A stretch of DNA of 64,000 nucleotides from a virus. Shown here piece by piece: positions 52,972-60,023 of the stretch. The stretch is from positions 1 to 64,000 of the IMG/VR virus record IMGVR_UViG_3300028840_002702. The stretch is one strand, 5' to 3'. Within the stretch, counting starts at the first letter, position 1, and each line of letters opens with the position of its first letter. A program made the position numbers and the translations under genes. The notes beneath the pieces were generated by a model. It saw nothing but the letters and a program-made list of their open reading frames with translations. It was not told the origin of the DNA and made no database searches.

Positions 52972-53589
52972 ATGAGTGTAAAAGTACAATTTTGGTCTTA
53001 TAATGATCCTGATTTACATGTAGCATGGTTTCAAAATCTATCTGATTTAGATTATGTAGAAATTAAAGAAGGTGACATTTTATCTGAAGGTTGTGATATT
53101 TTAGTAAGTCCAGCAAATAGTTTTGGTTTTATGGATGGCGGCATAGATCTTCATTATAGAAATTTTTTTGGAATGGAGTTAGAAACCAGAGTTAAAAATG
53201 AAATTATTAATTATCGGGATGGTGAACTTCCTGTAGGAGATGCACTAACAGTACCAACAATGAATGAAAAATTTCAATGGTTAATGGTACTTCCAACTAT
53301 GAGAACACCAACTATTCTAAGACCTTCTGATCCAAATATTTATCTCGCGGCAAAAAGATTAGCATGGAGTATAAAAGGTTGGATGAATGAAGGTCGAGAT
53401 AAGATTATTGCAGTCCCTGGACTTGGAACCGGTGTTGGTAAAATGCCTCCAGATATTTGTGCTAAACATATTAGACTTGCTTTTGATAGGGTTATGAGTC
53501 CTAAAACTTGGTCTCCAACATGTTTTAGTGATGCTAAACTTCCTGGTGATACTCGTATGAGTATGCACGATTTCTTTCCTTCATTTTAA
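52972..53589 (+). CDS. macro-domain-like protein, 205 aa
   Basis: Contains IKEGDILSEGCDILVSPANS then FGFMDGGID and VGKMPPDICAKHIRLAFD, matching macro-domain ADP-ribose-binding loops (PANS..FGxMGGGI and GxGxG, here PGLGTGVGKM). Macro domains bind or remove ADP-ribose and related nucleotides. In a phage it may reverse host ADP-ribosylation or process a nucleotide signal. RBS AGAGGAAA precedes the ATG. A strong terminator follows. Confidence 0.7.
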   Translation: MSVKVQFWSYNDPDLHVAWFQNLSDLDYVEIKEGDILSEGCDILVSPANSFGFMDGGIDLHYRNFFGMELETRVKNEIINYRDGELPVGDALTVPTMNEKFQWLMVLPTMRTPTILRPSDPNIYLAAKRLAWSIKGWMNEGRDKIIAVPGLGTGVGKMPPDICAKHIRLAFDRVMSPKTWSPTCFSDAKLPGDTRMSMHDFFPSF

Positions 53590-53601
53590 TTAAAAAGATT
53601 T

Positions 53602-53645
53602 ACACAAATGGTTTACTTAGAACTATTTGTGTTTATTTATTTTTA
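53602..53645 (+). terminator. Rho-independent terminator after the macro-domain gene
   Basis: Stem of 12 pairs with one G-U: ACACAAATGGTT (53602-53613), 7-base loop, AACTATTTGTGT (53621-53632), followed by TTATTTATTTTT. It ends the transcript carrying the modification genes and ThyX. Confidence 0.75.
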
Positions 53646-53660
53646 ACAAAGGAAATTAAA

Positions 53661-53900
53661 ATGGATAAGAAAATTGTAAAAATTCCTTTACGTGATCGTT
53701 TTCGAAATGGAGGAAATCAAAGAACTAGTATTCTTGGTTATCTTGAAACAGACGAAATTGAATTATCAACTTTAGCATGGTTATTAGCCAATAAAATTGA
53801 ATTGAAATTGGCTGGGGAAGTAAGACTTGATCAACATGGTCACTATGAATTAACAGAAATTAGATTTGAAGCAATTCCACATGAGCGTAATAAAAAGTAG
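53661..53900 (+). CDS. hypothetical protein, 79 aa
   Basis: Not recognised. Lys/Arg-rich N-terminus (KKIVKIPLRDRFRNGGNQRT) and a helix (LSTLAWLLANKIELKLAGEV) followed by strands. RBS AAAGGAAA precedes the ATG. Overlaps the next gene by 20 bases. Confidence 0.5.
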   Translation: MDKKIVKIPLRDRFRNGGNQRTSILGYLETDEIELSTLAWLLANKIELKLAGEVRLDQHGHYELTEIRFEAIPHERNKK

Positions 53901-54444
53901 TATAATAGTAGAAGGTTTAGATTGTACAGGAAAAAGTACAATAATCAAACATATTCAAAATGAAATTCCTCGATTAAAATATTATCATTTTGAATTCCCA
54001 CAAGGTAATACTGATATTGAAAAGTATGCATTTCAATGGGGTCAGTTTGATATGATGTTTAAATTTATTGAATTGACAAATGGTAGTACACAGTTTATAT
54101 TTGATAGAGCACATATCGGTGAATATATTTGGGGTCCAAAATATCGAAAAATGTTTCCTGATTATATGCCAATGATTGAAGATAAGTATAAAAATCTTCC
54201 AATAGTTTTACTTCATGTTCATGCTCACCATTCAAAAATTTATCAACGTTTTGAACAACGTGAAGATGAGAAAACACCTGGTATTATGTATATTAAAGAA
54301 TATCTAAATAAGTTTAGACTATTCTGTGAACGGAGTCCATTTTATACAATATCACTTAATACGACCGATTTGGAAACACCAGATCAAATTAGCGCTGCAG
54401 TTAAAGATGTAGTTAGACAAATAGACGAATTCGAAAATAAATGA
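53881..54444 (+). CDS. deoxynucleoside monophosphate kinase-like P-loop protein, 187 aa
   Basis: Start at 53881 (MSVIKSS), inside the end of the previous gene; an upstream TTG is less likely. P-loop VEGLDCTGKST (~10-20), DRAHIGEYIWGPKYR (~75-90, the DR-type thymidylate-kinase motif) and QREDEKTPGIMYIKEYLNKF (lid, truncated). Fits thymidylate-kinase-like or dNMP kinases. Placed directly before the dCMP-hydroxymethylase-like gene, so phosphorylation of a modified dCMP, the role of T4 gp1, is a reasonable inference. Confidence 0.65.
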   Translation: MSVIKSSIIVEGLDCTGKSTIIKHIQNEIPRLKYYHFEFPQGNTDIEKYAFQWGQFDMMFKFIELTNGSTQFIFDRAHIGEYIWGPKYRKMFPDYMPMIEDKYKNLPIVLLHVHAHHSKIYQRFEQREDEKTPGIMYIKEYLNKFRLFCERSPFYTISLNTTDLETPDQISAAVKDVVRQIDEFENK

Positions 54445-55175
54445 AAATTTTCAAAGACATACATAAAGCATATCGTGGCGTATTAATTGATGTTCGCGAT
54501 AATTACGATCACATTTGTGCTCCACGTGAACAAGAAATTAGAGAAATCAGAGACTACTCATTTCGTATTGATAATCCAGTAGCTGAAGCTATTATTACAG
54601 CTGATGAAAAACGAAATGAAGTTATTGAAGATTATACTATGAAAGAATGGAAATTGTACGATTCATGTAGTAACCAAGTTCAGGATTTTGCAAAAGCATC
54701 CAAATTTTGGAATAAGCTACAAAATCCTGATGGTACAGTGAACTCAGCATATGGTTATTTGATTTGGAAGAAAAAATCTTTTGGAACCATAGCTTACGGT
54801 GATGGTCTGCATAGAACTCCATGGGAATGGGCTAAAGAATCTTTGATAAGAGATAAAGATTCTCGTCAGGCATTTCTTAAATTCTCTTTGCCAGAACACC
54901 AATGGTTTGGGAATAAAGATCAGACTTGTACGATGCATGCTAATTTCCTCATTCGTGATGATAAGTTACATTTAACTGTTGTTATGCGTAGTAATGATGT
55001 TAAACTTGGCTTAGCTTACGATCTTCCATGGTTTGTATCTCTCTTGGATAGAATGCAAGATGATCTTATTGAGACTTATCCAGAATTGAAAATTGGAACT
55101 TATACTCATATTGCTCATAGTATGCATATGTACGAAAGAGATTTAGAAGATATTAGTAAGATGATCGGGGTTTAA
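54441..55175 (+). CDS. ThyA-fold deoxycytidylate enzyme, likely dCMP hydroxymethylase (gp42-like), 244 aa
   Basis: Catalytic Cys163 in QTCTMHANFLIRDDKLHL, then VMRSNDVKLGLAYDLPW, corresponding to the RSxDxxLGxPFN block of thymidylate synthases. Where thymidylate synthase has the dUMP-specifying Asn of PFN, this protein has Asp194, as T4 dCMP hydroxymethylase does (MRSNDVVFGFRNDYAW). Other shared traits: VNSAYGYLIW (T4: INSNYGWAIW), KDSRQAF (T4: PDSRRGI), and a final HIAHSMHMYERD. Expected to make 5-hydroxymethyl-dCMP. A dCMP-methylating variant is the alternative. ATGA overlap with the kinase gene upstream. Confidence 0.6.
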   Translation: MKIFKDIHKAYRGVLIDVRDNYDHICAPREQEIREIRDYSFRIDNPVAEAIITADEKRNEVIEDYTMKEWKLYDSCSNQVQDFAKASKFWNKLQNPDGTVNSAYGYLIWKKKSFGTIAYGDGLHRTPWEWAKESLIRDKDSRQAFLKFSLPEHQWFGNKDQTCTMHANFLIRDDKLHLTVVMRSNDVKLGLAYDLPWFVSLLDRMQDDLIETYPELKIGTYTHIAHSMHMYERDLEDISKMIGV

Positions 55176-55188
55176 CTATCCTAAAATT

Positions 55189-55464
55189 TCATTTCTTGGC
55201 TAATTCATTTTTTTCATTAATGGAATCAAATTCAATACAAAGTTTAATCATTTCAGAATTTAGTTGTAGTTTTTGATTTTGTTTATTAAGAATTTTAACT
55301 AAACGTTTTCTTGTTGTTGAATCAACTGATTTACTTTTAAGAGCGTTTTCAATTTTAGAAATACGGACCATCTGAGATTGACGTTGAACATGAAGCTGTA
55401 TCATTGTATCAGATGCCATTGTCACTGTAGAAACTAATAAAAGAGCCAAGATTAGAAATTTCAT
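55189..55464 (-). CDS. small exported protein on the opposite strand, 91 aa
   Basis: N-terminus MKFLILALLLVSTVTMASDT is a typical Sec signal peptide, with likely cleavage after ~residue 18. The mature part is short, basic and helical (MVRISKIENALKSKSVDSTT, then LVKILNKQNQKLQLNSEM), compatible with a coiled coil in the periplasm. It is the only minus-strand gene in the right-hand 49 kb. TTGGCA, 17 bases, TATTAT lies upstream on its strand, and AAAAGGAAAA serves as RBS. Function unknown; lysis or host-surface roles are possible. Confidence 0.55.
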   Translation of the reverse strand: MKFLILALLLVSTVTMASDTMIQLHVQRQSQMVRISKIENALKSKSVDSTTRKRLVKILNKQNQKLQLNSEMIKLCIEFDSINEKNELAKK

Positions 55465-55594
55465 TAAAATTTTTCCTTTTGGTTTAAATTGTATAATATT
55501 ATATAGAATTTTCTATGCCAAACTTGGAAAAAATGACACATTTATTTATGACAGAATAACTTACGACTATCTATGATAGAAGCTAATGAGAATG

Positions 55595-55619
55595 TGTGAC
55601 ATTAATATCACATTATAAT
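55595..55619 (+). promoter_or_regulatory. operator-like palindrome overlapping a TATAAT box
   Basis: TGTGACATTAATATCACA (55595-55612) is an 18-base near-perfect palindrome with arms TGTGA and TCACA, immediately followed by TATAAT at 55614-55619, 21 bases before the ATG at 55640. The arms resemble a CRP half-site, but the 8-base spacer differs from CRP's 6. It sits between the lone minus-strand gene and the plus-strand genes. A repressor or activator site is inferred. Confidence 0.4.
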
Positions 55620-55639
55620 GAGATATAAAAGTACCAACT

Positions 55640-55924
55640 ATGAATAAACAACAAATAAAAGAGACAATAATATCCCTTTATCCTGACTTAACGTCATCAC
55701 AACTCAATGAAATAACTGAGTATATAATGATCTCTGAAGTTGATTTTGATAAAGTATTAATTGAAGAATTTGCACAAAAAATACAAAATTATATTGATAG
55801 ACAAACATGGAGTCTTTTAAGAAGTGCAATAATGGAACAAGATGAATTTGAAGAAACAAAAATGGTTACTCCGTTTAATCCGTTTGAAAATAACTTAAAT
55901 ATATTTGGTGATAATGATGATTAG
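55640..55924 (+). CDS. hypothetical protein, 94 aa
   Basis: Not recognised. Helical N-terminus (QQIKETIISLYPDLTSSQLN), acidic C-terminus (PFENNLNIFGDNDD). Follows the operator-like palindrome. Its end overlaps the next gene's start by 11 bases (ATGATGATTAG). Confidence 0.5.
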   Translation: MNKQQIKETIISLYPDLTSSQLNEITEYIMISEVDFDKVLIEEFAQKIQNYIDRQTWSLLRSAIMEQDEFEETKMVTPFNPFENNLNIFGDNDD

Positions 55925-56297
55925 TTTATGGAAAGATAAAAATACTGGTGAGTGGATTACAGATGATGGTCAAATATTTGATATTGATGATTATATCTTA
56001 ATAGATATATTTGATTTTTGTGGATGCGGTCATACAAAATCTGCAGTTGAACATATTATCGGTGCTCTAAAACTTATTAAAGAAAAAGATGAAATTAATA
56101 AAAATACTAAATTCGAAGATTGGTATGAAGAATGGGCTGAAAAAGTAAGTAATTTCTTTAATCATGATAGGGGTGCTCAAACAATTATGTGGTATTGTTT
56201 TGACAGAGCGGGACTTACTGACCATGGTGGCAGTGTTCCTGGTTGGTTAACTGAAAAAGGATATGATCTTATAGATCTATATGAAAAGGTAACTTAA
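55914..56297 (+). CDS. hypothetical protein, 127 aa
   Basis: Start could be the Met at 55914 or 55917; both overlap the preceding stop. Not recognised. Includes DFCGCGHTKSAVEHIIGALK and WYCFDRAGLTDHGGSVPGWL, with a Cys-Gly-Cys-Gly-His turn that might bind metal. Acidic and aromatic overall. Confidence 0.5.
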   Translation: MMISLWKDKNTGEWITDDGQIFDIDDYILIDIFDFCGCGHTKSAVEHIIGALKLIKEKDEINKNTKFEDWYEEWAEKVSNFFNHDRGAQTIMWYCFDRAGLTDHGGSVPGWLTEKGYDLIDLYEKVT

Positions 56298-56299
56298 AA

Positions 56300-56677
56300 A
56301 TGAAAAGTAGACAAGGATTTGTAAGTAATAGTAGTTCATCTAGCTTTGTTATAATTGGAGCTAAACTTAAACAAGATATTCAAAATATTTCTGAAGAAAA
56401 AATGATTGAAATTATGAAATCATTTAAACTTGAATATGATGAAAAATATCCTGAAGATTCTTTTTGGGATTATGCATATTGTGAAGATTTTGGTGGTATT
56501 GGTATCGTACATAATACTAATTGTGTTGGAAAAACAGTCGCAACATGGGATGATTGTACTAGTATCAAAGAATTTAATATGAAAAATTTTGATCCTGAAA
56601 AAATTAAAAAACAAATTAAAGATATATTTGGCGAAGATGTTGATGTTAAAATGTATTGTGGAATGACATACGGGTAA
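56300..56677 (+). CDS. SNSSSSSF-leader protein, 125 aa
   Basis: N-terminus MKSRQGFVSNSSSSSFVIIG is the widespread but unexplained leader MKxRxxFVSNSSSSSF, found at the start of otherwise unrelated phage and bacterial proteins. Downstream is an acidic alpha/beta body (DYAYCEDFGGIGIVHNTNCV) with no known motif. A second gene with the same leader follows at 56683. Confidence 0.6.
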   Translation: MKSRQGFVSNSSSSSFVIIGAKLKQDIQNISEEKMIEIMKSFKLEYDEKYPEDSFWDYAYCEDFGGIGIVHNTNCVGKTVATWDDCTSIKEFNMKNFDPEKIKKQIKDIFGEDVDVKMYCGMTYG

Positions 56678-56682
56678 AAATT

Positions 56683-57369
56683 ATGAAAAGAAGAGACGGA
56701 TTTGTAAGTAATAGTAGTAGCAGTAGTTTTATTCTTGGATCTCATAAAACTGTTCTTCAATATGCTATTGATATGGTTCCCTATAGAGAATGGGAAAATA
56801 TTGACTGTGAATTAATTGAACAACTACGAAGTCTTCAAGATGATCCAACATGGAATGATAATGCGCCAATAATGTTTAATTCTTGTAATTATGATACATT
56901 AATTGCTAGACTTGGTGATCATGTTTATATAAGTACATGTAATAATCATCAATTTTATAATGCCTTCGACCATGAAGATATAGTAAATGTTAATCCCGAA
57001 ACTGCTGAAAAAGAACTTGGTATCATAATGAATCCAGGAGAAGCTACTGATTATGCATATGATCTTTATGACTTATATCTGGATAGCTATAGTTTCTACT
57101 TTACACATGTCAGTGAAGAATTTATAAACGAATCTAAAACTGATATTAGAGATCAACCAAAACGTATTAAATCTATGGTTGATAATGTTGCAAAAAGTAC
57201 TGAAAAAGAAGACAGATGGGAATGTAATACTTCTGATCTATCTTTTGATGAAATGGTTGCTTTAATGTATCTTATTAAATCCGGTCAAGCAGATACTATT
57301 ATTTGTATCTCAGATACAACATTCTCTCGACTTGATAATAAAATGAAAGATAAATTCATTAAATACTAA
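56683..57369 (+). CDS. second SNSSSSSF-leader protein, 228 aa
   Basis: Start at 56683 puts the leader MKRRDGFVSNSSSSSFILG at the N-terminus; the upstream in-frame ATG at 56656 overlaps the previous gene and would bury it. The body is unrelated to the neighbour: acidic, aromatic, with NHQFYNAFDHEDIVNVNPET and YLIKSGQADTIICISDTTFS. A terminator and a late promoter follow. Function unknown. Confidence 0.6.
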   Translation: MKRRDGFVSNSSSSSFILGSHKTVLQYAIDMVPYREWENIDCELIEQLRSLQDDPTWNDNAPIMFNSCNYDTLIARLGDHVYISTCNNHQFYNAFDHEDIVNVNPETAEKELGIIMNPGEATDYAYDLYDLYLDSYSFYFTHVSEEFINESKTDIRDQPKRIKSMVDNVAKSTEKEDRWECNTSDLSFDEMVALMYLIKSGQADTIICISDTTFSRLDNKMKDKFIKY

Positions 57370-57387
57370 TTGTAACTGCGAAACATT

Positions 57388-57422
57388 GGAGTCGGCTTTA
57401 TGTCGGCTCCTTTTGTTGTTTT
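57388..57422 (+). terminator. Rho-independent terminator between early and late plus-strand genes
   Basis: GGAGTCGGC (57388-57396), loop TTTAT, GTCGGCTCC (57402-57410): 9 pairs including two G-U, followed by TTTTGTTGTTTTT. A late promoter octamer begins at once behind it, so this point separates early readthrough from late transcription. Confidence 0.75.
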
Positions 57423-57430
57423 TATAAATA
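57423..57430 (+). promoter_or_regulatory. T4-type late promoter octamer TATAAATA ahead of the tandem internal-protein genes
   Basis: Exact TATAAATA on the plus strand, 22 bases before the first of four tandem genes with capsid-targeting-like N-termini, with AAAAAGGA RBS between. It gives late expression to a plus-strand block otherwise surrounded by early-type genes. Confidence 0.7.
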
Positions 57431-57452
57431 TTTCATAAAAAGGATTTATCAT

Positions 57453-58004
57453 ATGAAATTTAACACAATAATGGAAGCATTTAAAATACCTTCTAAACAA
57501 AAACGTTTAGAAAAGATTGGTTTTAATGAAGAATTATTCCAACAAAATATTAAAGAAGCAAGAGATAATACTAGCTTCAATGATTTTGATATTAAACTAG
57601 AATCGGATTTAACACCTTATGGTCTTGAAAGTCTAGTAACACGTCAACTAATAAAATCTGCTGAATTATATGATGGATTTAAACATGAAAAAAATACAAC
57701 ATTCGACTCAGTAATATTATTCATAAAAGAAGCTGAAGACTATAAAATCGACCTCAAGTACATAATTAAATCTGATGATTATGAACAAGTCGAAATATCA
57801 TTTTATGTATTCTTTGATTATCCTAATTATAAACTATCAAAAGGTACATTTGGTGCACGAAAATTTTATAACAGAATAACACATGAAGATGTTTTAGATC
57901 TAAGAAACTATATCTTAACACCAGATGATGTTAGTGTTAGTGAAAGTTGGGGTATTACAGTTGATACTTCTTATTTTAAACTTAGTGAGCTCAGAGATGA
58001 ATAA
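57453..58004 (+). CDS. putative capsid-targeted internal protein 1, 183 aa
   Basis: N-terminus MKFNTIMEAFKIPSKQ. The (I/L)xE followed by Ala matches the T4 internal-protein capsid-targeting sequence (MKTYQEFIAEA), which gp21 protease cuts after the Glu. The same EAFKxP motif opens the next three genes. The remainder is a mixed, acidic alpha/beta domain ending SYFKLSELRDE with no known function. Late promoter directly upstream. If packaged and injected, it would act in the host at the start of infection. Confidence 0.55.
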   Translation: MKFNTIMEAFKIPSKQKRLEKIGFNEELFQQNIKEARDNTSFNDFDIKLESDLTPYGLESLVTRQLIKSAELYDGFKHEKNTTFDSVILFIKEAEDYKIDLKYIIKSDDYEQVEISFYVFFDYPNYKLSKGTFGARKFYNRITHEDVLDLRNYILTPDDVSVSESWGITVDTSYFKLSELRDE

Positions 58005-58521
58005 ATTTACAAACAAATATAATACTTTATTGGAAGCATTTAAACTTCCACAATCTAATACACTAATTAGGCAGTATCAAAATTTATACGATTTAACAGA
58101 AGAACAAACTGAAAAATTCATAAAACATGCGGATTTTGTTGATAAATTAAAAACGATCAAATTTGAAATTCCTGTTAGTAAAGATCCAGATAATAATTAT
58201 GATATGGTTGGTAAAATCCATAAAGTAATTGAAAAGGTCTTACCAAAAAATTATGAAATTGACGCAATGAATAATGTATTCTGGGGTAAACCAATGTTTT
58301 ACACTAAAATAACAGTTGCTAATAGAGAAAATGATGGTACTGCTGCGATAGTTATTCATATAAATCAGGCCGCCAATGGTAAAATTATTGTTGATAATTT
58401 TATTTATTTTGATGATGTCAAATTTTTAAATTCAGAAGAAGTATCTTTAATGGATGATACAATAACAGATAATATCTTTAATGATATAAGATCAGTACCA
58501 AATATTTTTTCAGTAAAATAG
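57997..58521 (+). CDS. putative capsid-targeted internal protein 2, 174 aa
   Basis: Start at 57997 (MNKFTNKYNTLLEAFKLPQS) is set by the motif shared with its neighbours; an upstream in-frame Met at 57925 would hide it inside the previous gene. It overlaps that gene by 8 bases. Body resembles its neighbours in size and in a beta-rich middle (TKITVANRENDGTAAIVIHI). Presumed targeting cut after LLE. Confidence 0.55.
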   Translation: MNKFTNKYNTLLEAFKLPQSNTLIRQYQNLYDLTEEQTEKFIKHADFVDKLKTIKFEIPVSKDPDNNYDMVGKIHKVIEKVLPKNYEIDAMNNVFWGKPMFYTKITVANRENDGTAAIVIHINQAANGKIIVDNFIYFDDVKFLNSEEVSLMDDTITDNIFNDIRSVPNIFSVK

Positions 58522-58530
58522 GAATATAAA

Positions 58531-59076
58531 ATGAATAAATTTAATAACAAATATAAACAATTGATAGAAGCATTCAAAGGTCCATCAAAAGACCAAATAT
58601 TAAAATATTATGGGTTAAGTACTGGTGAATTTTTACAAAAGTACAAACTATTTTTTCGCGATATAAGTTTTAAATCATTTGATATTTACATTTCTGAAAA
58701 ATTTATGGAAGAAATAATTCAAATATTGATTAAATCATATATTGGTTCTAAAAATAAGATCTGGAGTGATACACCGGATCTTACATCACTTATAATTGAA
58801 CGTAATTTTGATGATGAATCAGTTATTTGGTTATATTTTGACTTTATAAATCTTAAAGAGAAAAATATAATTGATGTTTCATTAATGTATGATCCTCATA
58901 ATCAAAAAGTTGATAGATCTTTATTTATACGTGGAAATCAGGTATTTAATATTGATGGTTCTATGTTAGATGAGCAAATATTGTATAAATTTATAGATAA
59001 AATGCAAAATATAAAATTAGATGTCGAATTAGGTAATAAAATTATACATAGTCTTAATACGGAAGATTTAAAATGA
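58531..59076 (+). CDS. putative capsid-targeted internal protein 3, 181 aa
   Basis: Opens MNKFNNKYKQLIEAFKGPSK, almost the same as gene 2 and as the protein at 44146 up to the Glu. The middle has VIWLYFDFINLKEKNIIDVS and the end is helical. RBS AGGAATAT precedes the ATG. Ends in an ATGA overlap with gene 4. Confidence 0.55.
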   Translation: MNKFNNKYKQLIEAFKGPSKDQILKYYGLSTGEFLQKYKLFFRDISFKSFDIYISEKFMEEIIQILIKSYIGSKNKIWSDTPDLTSLIIERNFDDESVIWLYFDFINLKEKNIIDVSLMYDPHNQKVDRSLFIRGNQVFNIDGSMLDEQILYKFIDKMQNIKLDVELGNKIIHSLNTEDLK

Positions 59077-59597
59077 AATTAGAAACATTTTTAGAAGCAT
59101 TCAAAGTGCCACAACATGAAGATTTAATTAAAAAGTTCGAAGTAGAAGGTGCCGTAGAAATGTTCAAACTATTTGGACAAATCAAGTGGGATCCATTTAC
59201 ATTTGAATTTATAGATCAGATAAAACTTGATTATGAAAAACAACAAAATCAATCATTTTCTCTCTTAATTACACTCTTTAAAAATATGAATTATGATACT
59301 AAAATATTTGAAGCAACATTAGAAAATAAAATATATGTTCGCCCACTATCTGATGATTTAGTGCAATTTGATGGAACTAAATTTTCTATATCAGTTGCAA
59401 ATTCTGGTAAAATTATATTCAATATTGAAGCAGTCGCTCAAAATGAAAATTCGTTATCACGCTTTTCTCAAATAGGACCATTTGAAATCTACGATGAAAA
59501 GAAAATGAATACTGCTATTAATATCATTACTTCAGATTACGCTACACTTCATCTCATTGACGATGGCGGTCAAGGTTCAAAAATTCAACTTCCCTAA
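59073..59597 (+). CDS. putative capsid-targeted internal protein 4, 174 aa
   Basis: Opens MKLETFLEAFKVPQHED, the short form of the targeting motif like gene 1 (cut expected after FLE). Body size and the beta-rich centre (KIIFNIEAVAQNENSLSRFS) match the family. Last clear gene before the repeat-rich region. Confidence 0.55.
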   Translation: MKLETFLEAFKVPQHEDLIKKFEVEGAVEMFKLFGQIKWDPFTFEFIDQIKLDYEKQQNQSFSLLITLFKNMNYDTKIFEATLENKIYVRPLSDDLVQFDGTKFSISVANSGKIIFNIEAVAQNENSLSRFSQIGPFEIYDEKKMNTAINIITSDYATLHLIDDGGQGSKIQLP

Positions 59598-59793
59598 AAA
59601 TATTCCATCACAAGCATGGCGGCAGACTTACGATCATGCTCACCTTAAAACATTAATTGAATATAAATTTCGCTATTATATATCTTCATGGCAGTTCGAG
59701 ATCATTCCGAAAGCCATGGGGATATACACTCATCCCTTAGGGACGGATACGATTCAAAGCCTCTTCCTATATGATCCGAAGATTCCTATATAG
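59563..59793 (+). CDS. possible small protein or 3' remnant, 76 aa
   Basis: Frame from ATG 59563 overlaps the end of the previous gene by 35 bases and continues to 59791 (stop to 59793). The product is plausible (KNIPSQAWRQTYDHAHLKTL, then SSWQFEIIPKAMGIYTHPLG) but has no RBS and no recognised family. It may be a remnant left by the events that built the repeats behind it. Confidence 0.3.
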   Translation: MAVKVQKFNFPKNIPSQAWRQTYDHAHLKTLIEYKFRYYISSWQFEIIPKAMGIYTHPLGTDTIQSLFLYDPKIPI

Positions 59794-59809
59794 GGGCTTC
59801 AAAAATAAT

Positions 59810-59853
59810 CAAAAGACGATCAAAAGACGATCAAAAGACGATCAAAAGACGAT
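59810..59853 (+). repeat. four tandem copies of an 11-base unit CAAAAGACGAT
   Basis: Units at 59810, 59821, 59832 and 59843, all identical. The 11-base period is about one helical turn, so a protein bound to each copy would face the same side. Each junction creates a GATC site. A degenerate stretch of ATC-rich repeats follows. Confidence 0.85.
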
Positions 59854-59912
59854 CAAACAATCATCAATCATCAATCATCTATCATATCTTATCTTATCTT
59901 ATTATCATATCA

Positions 59913-59967
59913 TCAATCATATCATCAATCATATCATCAATCATATCATCAATCATATCTCAACAAA
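59913..59967 (+). repeat. tandem 12-base repeat TATCATCAATCA
   Basis: About four copies of a 12-base unit, preceded by shorter TTATC repeats (59885-59912). Together with the 11-base array upstream, three different simple arrays follow each other within 160 bases. No gene is evident here. Confidence 0.8.
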
Positions 59968-60023
59968 CGGGTTATAACCTCAAGAACCCTTCCCATCCCA
60001 GAAACCCTCTATTGGCATTTTTC

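Noticed and set aside
59598-59810. tRNA-like piece (GTTCGAGATC near 59695)
   Set aside because: The T-loop-like word has no matching stem, and no acceptor or anticodon arm could be drawn around it.
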